A stretch of 64,000 bases of DNA. It comes from Rhynochetos jubatus (Eukaryota > Chordata > Aves > Eurypygiformes > Rhynochetidae). Below are positions 11,001 to 20,864 of this stretch, in pieces. The position numbers were made by a program, and so were the translations under genes. The first letter of the stretch is position 1, and each line of letters opens with the position of its first letter. The stretch is taken from the NCBI GenBank assembly GCA_027574665.1, contig CM050656.1, forward strand, positions 6,137,001 to 6,201,000. Reading direction: 5' to 3'. The notes under the pieces were generated by a model. The model saw only the letters and a program-made list of their open reading frames with translations, was not told the DNA's origin and ran no database searches.

Positions 11001-13303
11001 CTTAGTCTGCATTTACAGCTCTGCTCTTTTGCAGTAGGAGCCAAGCTCACTCCAACACATGCTGTGTTATTCCTACAGCTAAAACAGGTTCTTCATGTGC
11101 TAAACTTCAGGTGTCTCTGCTTTGTGGAGCAGAAGGACCCAGAGTTCTTGGTTTGTGTGCTGATTTTAGTTGGAGCAGTTGTGGTACTTTGTTGCTAGCT
11201 GGGATTAAATCACTACGGTCCGGTATAGCGTGTAGGTCTGATATAGGAAGGCTAAAAGAGCAGGAAATCACAAGGCTTGACATAGTATTTAAATTGTTTT
11301 GGGACCCTGGTTTTGCAGTAAAATCCTCACAGTCACTCTGGCTTGCCAGTGCCTCTGGTGTTCACCATGCCCTAGATACTGAATAGTGCAGCAGCTAACG
11401 TTTCTCCAGGCTTGGCCCTCTGTTTGCAGCCTTATCTGTCACGGCAGGGATGGACCCAAGGGAAATGTGAAGTGTTTCTCAGGCTCAGAGTGGTGTGCAG
11501 CCTATGCTCCTACCACTGCTGGGGTTGAGTATCCCCAGTTGAAGCTCCGTGTCTTGCCTGACAGTCTTGTATCCTGGCCTGAATAGGGCTTGGAAAGCAT
11601 CAGTATTACTGCTTTAATCCACTTGTTTATGAAAAAGTGCTGAGCTCATGTTCTGGTTTAGATATTGTGCAATCTATTCAACTGACTCAAAAAAAACCAA
11701 CCCCCAAACCCAACCCTGAACCGTTTGGAGAGGCGGTTGCTCCTGCTAAGCTGCAGGCTATTAGACTGCACAGCATAACTCTTGGTGAGTTCAAAGTGAG
11801 TTTATTGTTGCTGTATTTAGTGAGTCACTGTAAACCTCTCTAATTCTGTTACTTCAGTATTGTAACTTACATCCTGCTTTTTCAGCACCCATTTCTCAGC
11901 TAATATTAATAGGATTTTCCTGTAATATATAGATACTAAACCACTTCCACAGTATTAGATTTTGGCTGCAGACAATGCCCAGGAAGAACTGTCAAATGTG
12001 AGTAGGCACTCAACGTTTCTATTCCTGAGGTGCATTCGTTTATAAGTGTATGAACTGGATGGAGATTTGTTTCGATCAGCTTTTGCCATGTCGGACTTTT
12101 ATTCAAACACCATTGTCTGAGTAAGTCACATAAATCACCTTTGCATTTTCCAGCACGCTCTCTCTCCCCAGATGAAGAGCAGGTACCGTGGTTCAGTCCT
12201 GCCAAATCTATTGTATTACAAAGTTTTTCTAGGAAGGTGGCTGTAGAGTAAATCTGTACTGCTGTTGCAAGGATCCTTGCTCACGAAGGCTTCACACAGC
12301 CCCTCTGGGGACAGTATTCAGGGTCTGTGTCCTGACGGAACATGCAGGGGAGAGCCAGGCCTGCTGAAGGGTGATTTGGGTGCTTTGGACAGTGATGTTT
12401 GCAGCTCTCCGCTGGAAAGGTGCCTTCCTGTGCAGAGAGCTTGTAACATAAGCTTGCCTGATTGGGCTCAGACACTGGAACACGAGGGGAAACCTAAAGA
12501 GAAATAAAATGTCACCAGGGCTGAAAATGAAACCCCTGTGCAAGGTCTGGTGAACCAGCCAGAAACTCAGCCACGCCTGAACTTTGTGGTTTTAGAAATT
12601 GAGATTGTGTGATGCCTGTTGAGAAAATATGCCCGATGTGGAGGACCCATAAAGGGCAGAAAGAGGATGTGATGGCAAAGGCAGGCTGAAAGCTAAACAA
12701 AACACATCCCTGTTTCAGCAGGCTCTGTGGCGGGCTCTCCCTCACCCAAGGAAACTCTGTAAACTTAACCTCAGATGTCATCAGAGGAAGACCTCAACAG
12801 GAAATGAAGAGCTGTTTGTGCTCAGACCTGTTCATACCTTAGCCTCAGATTGCTGACCACAATTGAGGTGGTGTGTTCTGCATCATGTAGACCTCACCAG
12901 TTCTTTGGGAGCAGATAACTCTCCCCCCAGCATCAGCTGGGTTTGATCCCAGGTGTCATGCTGTGCAGGTGAGTGGCTATCCCCATCTCAGGACCGAGCC
13001 TGATGAGGTGACAGCACAGTTCCTGAAACTTGCCAAGCAGTAGATACACAACAGGAAAGCAGGAGACCTTTGCACTGATTTATTGCTGCTACTTCCCATG
13101 GAACTGGCTCTGCGTACGGAAAACTATTGCTGTCAGTGCAGAGAACCGGAGGGGTGCAGCTGCGTGTCAGCAAGGTGTGTTTGTGCTGCAGTAAGTGGCA
13201 GCAGGAAAATATAAAGGCCTACTGTACCCATTTGACTATTAGTGGGGCAGATAAGCCCCAAAAGTAAGATTTAGGTTATTCAGTAAATACCCTATTTTTA
13301 AAA
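8026..13303. other. non-coding interval
   Basis: Unique-looking sequence with a T13 run at 9012-9024. A possible micro-exon at 12931-12968 (+) is bounded by CTCTCCCCCCAG and CAG|GTGAGT, but at 38 nt it cannot be evaluated from one sequence. Open frames at 9855-10235 (-) and 12265-12507 (+) resemble nothing I know. No RNA gene was found. Confidence 0.45.
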
Positions 13304-13367
13304 ATCATAGAATCGTAGAATGTTTGGATTGGAAGGGACCTTAAAGATCATCTAGTTCCAACCCCAT
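13304..13367 (-). repeat. CR1 LINE, very short 3' tail
   Basis: The block ATCATAGAATCGTAGAATG followed by TTGGAAGGGACCTTAAAGAT and ATCTAGTTCCAACCCC is the reverse complement of the CR1 3' UTR. The copy is truncated after about 64 bp. Confidence 0.9.
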
Positions 13368-14466
13368 GAAAATGAGAAGTCTCACTGTAGCTGTCAAGAG
13401 ATGCAGGGTATGTAGCTCTGTTAAAATGTGGGATACTTATTCAGACAGGGACTGGGTATAAAATACGTTTTATTTTATATTAGTGCCTTTCAAAGTTTGA
13501 AATGACAAGCCCCTTCGGCTCTCATTTTCCTAATATACTTATGATACGGGGAAATGGTTTGTCTTTATTTTGGTAAAATAGTGCAGTCGAGATATGGTCA
13601 GAAGGGTGGAATAGGAGCTTGGTATTGCTGTTCAGCTCAATGCGCATGCTCGCAAACAAAGTCAGCAAATTGGCATTTGGTCAAGAGGAGCAGCTTTCGA
13701 GTTTAGAGGGACGGACTTCTGAATCCAGTAAGAATATTGAATGCAACCCAGATGGCATCCTGGAGGGAAGTTTTGTGGCATCAATTAGCTTGTAGGTGTC
13801 CATGCTTCTGGCCAACTGCGAGTTATTTGGCAGCTTGCCACTTGAGTGTTAGTGAAAATTCAAGAGCAGTGAGATGAAATAGAGTTCCTGAGAGACAAAG
13901 AGAAAGATGTCTTCACTTGAGAAAAGACGTTTGTGGATGCTGTTCTTAAATGATTTAAGCTGGCTGCTCATGTACAGCCACATATCTGAGCCTCATTTAT
14001 ATACATTCCTTTGCCACATTTGTATAAACCCATCCATCCCATCTCTCAAATTTCACATGTAATTTATTATCAGGAAGGAATCTGCAAATAAAACAGCCAC
14101 CGATAGCTGGACCCTTGTAGCTATTAGAAAGTGAGCTTAATTTAACATTTCCTTCTGAAAATGGTGTTTTCTAGATTTTAAGACTTGAGTATTTCTACTG
14201 CAGGTTAAGACTAAATGAAGTTGTTGCACTCTGGACTCCAAAGGGGCTGCCAAATCCCTGAAAAACTGGTTGCATTGTAGCAGATCGTAGTACCACAGTT
14301 TCATTTCATCCCACTGAGAACTGAGTCTGAAGAGCAGTAAGAATAAACAACCATTATGGGACAGCTGGGGGAATATCTGGTATTAGAATGAACTGGAATC
14401 AGGGTTTTTTTTTTTTGACTCACAGAATGTGCATCAGCTTACAGAAGTATTTCTGCATGGCTGTCC

Positions 14467-14490
14467 TTTTTTTTTTAAAAAAAAAAAAAA
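14467..14490 (+). repeat. T10A14 homopolymer junction
   Basis: Ten T followed by fourteen A, a self-complementary low-complexity tract able to form a short hairpin or cruciform. Confidence 0.95.
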
Positions 14491-14938
14491 GTCCATTTTA
14501 AAGGGACTTAAAATCATCTCCATGTCTCAGGTGCTAACATTTCAGATGGCTTTTGCATCTGTGCAATGAGGGATAATTAGGTTTGTAGAGCAGATGTTCT
14601 GGAAGGCAGCATTGCAGTATGCCTGACTGTTTCTGGCTACGAAGATTTACTCCTGGGTGCACTTGTTTTCTTTTTATGTAGGAGAATGGCAAATTCCCAA
14701 ACAGTCTTCTGTATCCAATAAGGACTTAAAGCTCTCGTACCAGATTTAGTCAGTAAATGCTTTGGTAAGAGCTTTAGAAAGCAACAGTTTTGCTCCCAAG
14801 AATTTATTTCAGCTGCTTAGTACCGAGCTTTTTCTTTGCACTGAAATGTGTTGTGGCTTTTTAAAATGAGCAGAATTGTTTGCAAAGAAGTAATGGTGGT
14901 GAGATTTTTCACTTCATTTTCCTGAGGCATAACAATTT

Positions 14939-14957
14939 GGGGGGGGGGGGAGGGGGG
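14939..14957 (+). repeat. G-rich tract (G12-A-G6)
   Basis: Twelve G, one A and six G in a row on the plus strand. It could fold as a G-quadruplex and is a likely sequencing or assembly trouble spot. Confidence 0.93.
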
Positions 14958-17900
14958 AAGGCAATCCCCCAGGGAAAGCAGAATTATACCATTATCCCAG
15001 GATTGAATTCTGTTCTGTACTACCCTGTGCCTGTTGGAGGAAGAAATGGGATTTTATAAATAGCCAGATAGGAACAAGGACATGAATTGTGAGGATGGAT
15101 GTATGCTAGGAGTGACCTAGGACTAGCTTTGTAAAACACAAAATATTGTTCATGGGACTTTTGGGTCTGGAGATTTCGGTGTTATCACACCACACAAGGT
15201 TGTGTGCTTCTCCCAGTACAGCTGTAATGAAGAAGGCAGTCTTTTGTTTGGGAAAGGCATGAAATGCAGAAAGCTACTAAATAGATGGAGGTAGCCTTTT
15301 TCATCAAAAAGTTGCATCTGACTACGTATCGAACAGATCCTCTTCTACGCAGAGGTGCTTTCCCTCGTCATTCTTTCAGGGCTGCCTGTTTCTTATGGAC
15401 AGGGACTTAGGTGGCTGATCTCCTGCCTTTCAAAGGCCAGCAGTTTGCTTCTGTTCCAGGGGTTCTCTCTCAGAAAGGACTTAGAGTCATTCCTTCTGGC
15501 ATTAGTCCAATACGTACACATTTGTTCATACAGCTTCAAAAAGATGTGGTATGAGAAGCAATGGCTTCAACAGGGACCTGGAGACACAGCGCTAATAAAG
15601 AAACACTTTCAAAGCTTCATGTGTATGGGGGAAAAAAATACTGTACAGTGGGAGATTTGGGGGGGGATAGGCTTTCCACTGAGGATCAGCAATGGACACT
15701 AGTTTCTCGTTTCTGTCTTACCTCTGCTGAATTGGGGTCAGTTCCGTTGCAGTTCTGAGCAAACTCATCTCCACTTTGAAGCCAGTGGGTATTGCGAGGA
15801 TTTCCTCAGCCTAGTTCTTGCATTTCACAGGGGCTGCTGAAGAAAGAAACATGGCCGTGCACTCCCAGGCGTTTTACAAGTAAAGCCAAAGCATAATGTT
15901 ATTTTTAGATCTGATTTTTTAAAATGCCTGCTGAAAGACCTTTCTCTCTCTGCTTTGCATAAGAATGAACGTAGCAATCAGATCCTTATGTAAATAAAAC
16001 CTGCAGCTCAGTCAATCAATATTTTATTCTTTTCTTGGCATGTATAGTCAATTTTCACAATTAATGCTGATCTTGCAACAGCAGGCTCAGTTTTCAGTCA
16101 CCTGACATCTAACTCTCTGCAAAATCCTGGTCAGAGAATGTTTTTCTTTCTCCAGAGGTTGCATTGTCATGGCACTCTTCTGGTCTGAGGATTTTAATTT
16201 TCATACCACTTTTGGCAGAATCATGTTTGAGAACTTCACGTTTCTCCTCATTAAATACCGCAATAATTAAGAAGACATCCTGACAACTGAGTCAGCGAAG
16301 TGACTTTGCTCATCCTCAATGCAGAATGAATCCTCCTCGTGCCTGATGCACAGGATGGTTCAATTCCCTCCTCTCAATTGCTTCCAGGTAGTTTATGCAG
16401 TGATCTATCAGCTGCTGCGAGAGTGTGAGGAAGCAATAAATACGGCAGAGGGTTGCTATGCATATACAATTTCTGTTGTTGGCAAAGTTTAAAGTGTGTT
16501 TCAATTTTCCCTTGATTCTTTCCAAAGAGTCCTTCCAAAGTGTTCTAATATCTTGTCAGGGCTGTGCTCCAAGGATGTTGGATGAATTGTCAAAGACCAA
16601 CATGCTACAGTGCTTCCCGTATGCAACGGCAGCTGCTGCACGGAGGAGAGGGAACAGTGCACTCTTCCCTTCTGCTAGCAACAGCAGGAAGATCTTGTAA
16701 GGGGCACTGTAATATTTTAGTACCTGCTGGGACCATTTATTTTCTTTTTATCTCTGAGGCAGAAAAGACTCACCAAGCTGTAAGGCACTTAAGAGTTTGG
16801 AAACTCGGCTGCTGTTCATCAGCACTGAGACTTGAACTTGAAATATGATGCAGCCAAAGGTGTCCGAGGCTAACAGTGATTTTGAAGGCATTGGGATGTT
16901 TCCAGATATAAGATTAACAATCTCCAGAGTAGAGAAGACCTTGGCTTAACTCCTGGGCTCTCTACAGTGTCTGCTGTTGTGTTGATGTGTTACTGGTCAG
17001 TAGAAGAAGTCCAATTTAATCCTCAGTCAGAATTTGAACTTCTGTGGCTGTCACATTTTGAAGTCAGCACTGCTACTCCCATGGGACCATCTGGTGTGGG
17101 TTTGTGCAGGAGCTGCGAGGACATTAGTTTTTCCATTAACATGTGACAAATGCTTGTGCTCTTCTCTCTCTCCCCAAAGTGTTTGGCATGGCACTGCATT
17201 CCTGTCAAGTCATTGCTCTTAGGCTCATGTCTTTCCTATGCTCATGGGACAATTTAAATTTAGTTTTTCCATTTCATCACAGTGTGTGCTACTTGGTGGG
17301 TTTGTTGAATGTCTGATCTGAATTTTTTTTTTAAATACTTTTCATATTTCATAGAAACGACAAGAGGAGGACTCTCCTCTTACCCTCTGGTCTAGTGGTG
17401 ACTCAGCAACCTAGCAGGCTTACGCAGCTTCCAGAAATCCAGGTCAAGTGGCCCAGTGTGATTTGTCCTGGTAGTCCCAGGTGTGTAGACAGACCAGAAA
17501 AGATAACATGTGGCCCAAAGGACAATTGTGTTCCTCTTCCCTGCTTAGTTCTTATATTTAGGATTCTCTGGCCTTTGTGCTATCTTTACCTTTACATCTG
17601 CCACATACTTTTTGAATGTGCCTTACCTGCATTTTCACCCTCCTAGCAATCAGCTGGATTGCTGTGATGTGCTCTCAAGAGGGCAGAAAAAGCCAGGTAC
17701 TCTGTGTGAAGGTAAGGATGCTGTGGCTTGTCAGCGCACTGCTGAGTGCCATCAAACAGGCTGTGTGCACAGGCTGAAATTTGCTTTCTATCAGTGAGGA
17801 TGCTAATTCAGAGCTCTTTTGCACAGGCTGTCATTTTCTGAATCTTAATAAAGTTCCTATAATGATAATCATCTTTAGACTTACACTTTGTTTTCAGACT

Positions 17901-18349
17901 TGATTGAATTAATCAGCTGGTTTGATTAGTGGATATTAACAAGAGGTGTAACAGACAGAAAAACAGCAGGGTCACTGTGTCTGTTAAGATCCCAGTCTAC
18001 AAATAGACAAGACTTTACAATACTGGAGTTCCAGCTTTGTCTCTGCCAGAACCAGGGGTAAGTTACAGACATCTAGTGGCTGAATACCATACTGCGAATA
18101 GAGGTGCCACTGGCATTCCTGGCTCCCTGTGGATGCCATATGGGAAGGATACTTCCAAAATATGAGACATATCAATGCTGGGAGCTCCAGAATAATGAAA
18201 AATTGGTCCTGCCTCATAGGTGCAGTTGGTTGCGCTCAGCAGAGTGGAATCAGTGCAGAAATCCTCTGTAATACCCATGAAGCTGGAAGATTGCCAATGG
18301 GAGCAGATTTATTGCTTACGTTGTTGGTCTTTGTTATAGAGAGTAGTGC

Positions 18350-19234
18350 ACACCCTCAGCAAGTTTGCTGGCAACACCAAGCTGTGTGGTGCGATCAATG
18401 TGCTGGGGGAAAGGGATGCCACCCAGAGGGACCTGGACAGGCTGGAGAGGTGGGCCTGTGCGAACCACATGGAGTTCAGCAAGGCCAAGTGCAAGGTCCA
18501 GCAACTGGGTTGAGGCAATCGCAATCACAAGGACAGGCTGGGGGGAGAATGGTTTGAGAGCAGCCCTGAGGAGAAGGACTTGGGAGTACGGGGGGGTGAG
18601 AAGCTGGACATGAGCTGGCAGTGTGCGCTGGCAGCCCAGAAAGCCAACCGTATCCTGGGCTGTATCCAGAGAAGTGTGGCCAACAGGTTGAGGGAGGGGG
18701 TTCTCCACCTCTATTCTGCTCTCATGAAACCCCACCTGCAGTTCTGCATCCAGCTGTGGAGCCCTCAACATTAGAAGGACATGGACCTGTTGGAGCGAGT
18801 CCAGAGGCGCCGAGGACTGGAGCCCCTCTGCTATGGGGACAGGCTGAGAGAGTTGGACTTGTTCAGCCTGGAAAAGAGAAGGCTCTGGGGAGACATTATA
18901 GCACCTTCCAGTGCCTGAAGGGGACCGACAAGAAAGCTGGGGGGGGGGACTTGTAGTATCACTACAAGGGGTAATGGCTTTAAACTGGAAGAGGGCAGAT
19001 TTAGATTGGATATAAGGAAAAAGTTCTTCATGGAGAGGGTGGTGAGGCACTGGAACAGGTAGCCCAGAGCAGCTGTGGATGCCCCATCCCGGGGAGTGTT
19101 CAAGGCCAGGCTGGATGGGGCTTTGAGTAACCTGGTCTAGTGGAAGGTGTCCCTGCCCATGGCAGGGGTTTGGATCTAGATGATCTTTCAGGTCCCTTCC
19201 AACCCAAACCATTCTGTCATTCTGTGATTCTGTG
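18350..19234 (+). repeat. CR1 LINE, 3' ~0.9 kb with ORF2 remnant
   Basis: A plus-strand 5'-truncated CR1 copy. It starts in ORF2 near AGCAAGTTTGCTGGCAACAC and proceeds through the reverse-transcriptase C-terminal region and the AGCCCAGAGCAGCTGTGG and CCCGGGGAGTGTTCAAGG blocks to the tail ATTCTGTGATTCTGTGA at 19234. The ORF2 frame is interrupted by frame shifts near 18500-18600 and by TAG at 18772-18774. A G10 run sits at about 18940-18949. It closely resembles the 2984-3910 copy, including unusual shared substitutions. Confidence 0.94.
18598..18774 (+). pseudogene. CR1 ORF2 reverse transcriptase, C-terminal fragment (broken)
   Basis: About 58 codons of CR1 ORF2 frame, including [20 protein letters not shown] and [18 protein letters not shown], and ending PQH then TAG. 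The frame resumes after the TAG ([12 protein letters not shown]), so this is an internal nonsense mutation. It covers only the region C-terminal to the catalytic core; no endonuclease or YxDD motif is present. It is non-functional. The identical TAG in the 2984-3910 copy implies common descent from a mutated source. Confidence 0.87.
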
Positions 19235-20502
19235 AAGTAGATGTGTATGTTCAGGGCTTAGGGTCACTATATGAAATGCAGTTCAGCATCAGAGGAAGGT
19301 GATCAGTTTTTGGCAAGGGATATTAATTGGTTTATACTGTGCTGCAGCTATCCCTTTATTGTTCATCTTTCTGTTAACAGAATTTTTTTCCTCTGATTTG
19401 ATTTCATATTATATCTTCATAATAAATATTTTTAATGTACATTTGGATAAAACTTTGCTTGTCCCTGAAATGCAGTTGTCCCATATTGGCTCAAGTGACA
19501 CTTGTCAGACTGTTATGAGGTGATCCAGATTTGAATAGAGCAGCTTTTAGGCGGTTTCTGGCCTTAATCCTGGAACACATGCCTTGAGACACTGACTCGG
19601 TGCCTGTGACGCACCTCTGGGAGTGGAGGCTTTGCCTGGACTATGAAATGGGTATCATTTCATTGGTACCAGCACTCAGGCTTGAGGCTGTTCTGGTTTA
19701 GTTAAAATACCTTATTCAACTGTAAAGACTGCATTTCTTTTCTTTGATCCTATTGATCAGGATTTCCTCATGGCAGTCTGATTTCTTCAAGCTGAAGTAC
19801 TTGGAGGCTAGTACTGAAAATTCAGGGTTTTGCTGAAGGAGATTTAGATTAGCTGTCTAAACGGTGGCAAGAGTGAAGCTGTGGCACGAACTATTTGGGG
19901 AGTATGTCAGTCACTGTAACTTTTTAAGAAAAAACAGGCTTCTGTCAGGAGTGGCTCAGGGCATTTGATCCTGCCTTGGGACAAGAGTTCAAGGTGGAGA
20001 TCCCTTCTGCTGTACTATATGTATTTCCCTTTGCTGGGAAGGAAGGCATGTCTGTCTAATTTCCTGCTGTTTCCTCTTTGTGCCCAAATTCAGAGGGAAT
20101 GAATTGTTTTGCTCTCGGTTGAGCAATTGTTTATATAAAAAAAGCAGTCACAAAATTGGCCATCTCAGTGTGAGAAAGAGATGCTCTCCTAAAATAATGA
20201 GAGATGTTATTCTTTGGAGATTGCAGGTTATTCTGCGACAGCTGCCTGGTAAGCCTGCAACGGTAAGTGCAACTCTTCTTCAGATGCTGCAATTGCTCTG
20301 TCTGTTTTAATGAGTTTTGCAATTTGTCAGATCCACACAGAGTAAAAACACACCAAATCTTAGATATCCCTAAAATACAGATTGTTTTCAACTGATTTAT
20401 AGCTGTTGTATTTCAGTTTAAAAAAAAAACAACAAAACCAAACAATAAATATGGGATATTTTTCTCTTTCCAAGCTTCAGAGATCCCAACTGTGAGAACA
20501 TA
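19235..20502. other. non-coding interval
   Basis: Unique AT-rich sequence between two CR1 copies. It contains the exon candidate at 20094-20262 and is otherwise featureless. Confidence 0.45.
20094..20262 (+). other. candidate internal exon (unidentified)
   Basis: A pyrimidine-rich acceptor (TTTCCTCTTTGTGCCCAAATTCAG) is followed by 169 nt ending in ACG|GTAAGT. Only one frame is open through the block: one leftover base, then 56 codons, ending in phase 0. The peptide starts GNELFCSRLS and ends RQLPGKPAT and is basic. An alternative donor, CCTG|GTAAGC, lies 14 nt earlier. I recognise no domain. A phase-0 downstream partner could be the block after the strong acceptor ending at 25410, which gives 36 open codons to a TAG at about 25521. 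Both splice sites are good, but a single sequence cannot separate this from a pseudo-exon. Confidence 0.18.
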
Positions 20503-20503
20503 A

Positions 20504-20863
20504 TCATAGAATGATTGGGCTCAGAAGGAACCTTCAACTATCATCTAGTCCAACCCTTTTGCCGTGGGGAGGGACATCTTTCACTAGATCAGGTTGCTCA
20601 GAGCCCCATCCAATCTGACGTTGAACACTTCCAGGGATGGGGCATCCACAGCTTCTCTGGGCAACTTGTTCCAGTGCTTCACCACCCTCACTAAAGAATT
20701 TCTTCCCTATATCTATTCTAGACCTACCCTCTTTCAGTTTAAAACGATTACCCCTTGTCCTGTCATTACAGGCCCTGATAAAAGATCTGTCTCTCTTTCT
20801 TATAAACCCCTTTATATCTTGAAAGGCCACAGTAAGGTCTCCCTAGAGCCTTCTCTTCTCCTG
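20504..20863 (-). repeat. CR1 LINE, 3' fragment
   Basis: A minus-strand CR1 tail of about 360 bp. The 3' terminus is at ATCATAGAATGATTGGGCTC (about 20503). It includes the GGGATGGGGCATCCACAGCT block and the ORF2 C-terminal residues RACNDRTRGNRFKLKEGRSR, ending near CCTTCTCTTCTCCTGG. A frame shift follows the KKFF motif, so it is inactive. It is more diverged than the 18350 copy. Confidence 0.93.
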
Positions 20864-20864
20864 G

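Larger units (their letters stand above)
13368..18349. other. non-coding interval
   Basis: AT-rich unique sequence with simple tracts at 14467-14490 and 14939-14957. A minus-strand block with pyrimidine/AG acceptor (about 15835) and GCAGAG|GTAAGA donor (about 15721) has stops in all three frames, so if transcribed it would be non-coding. A plus-strand exon-like block at 17647-17711 is described in the findings. No gene is recognised. Confidence 0.45.

Noticed and set aside
12931..12968. 38-nt micro-exon
   Set aside because: Good splice-like edges, but far too short to judge without transcripts.
15721..15838. Minus-strand exon with strong acceptor and donor
   Set aside because: All three frames contain stops, so it is not a coding exon. 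It could at most be non-coding RNA.
18334..19212. 292-codon minus-strand ORF as a gene
   Set aside because: It is the antisense of a CR1 copy, and a near-identical antisense ORF overlies the other CR1 copy. Kept only as a finding about antisense frames.
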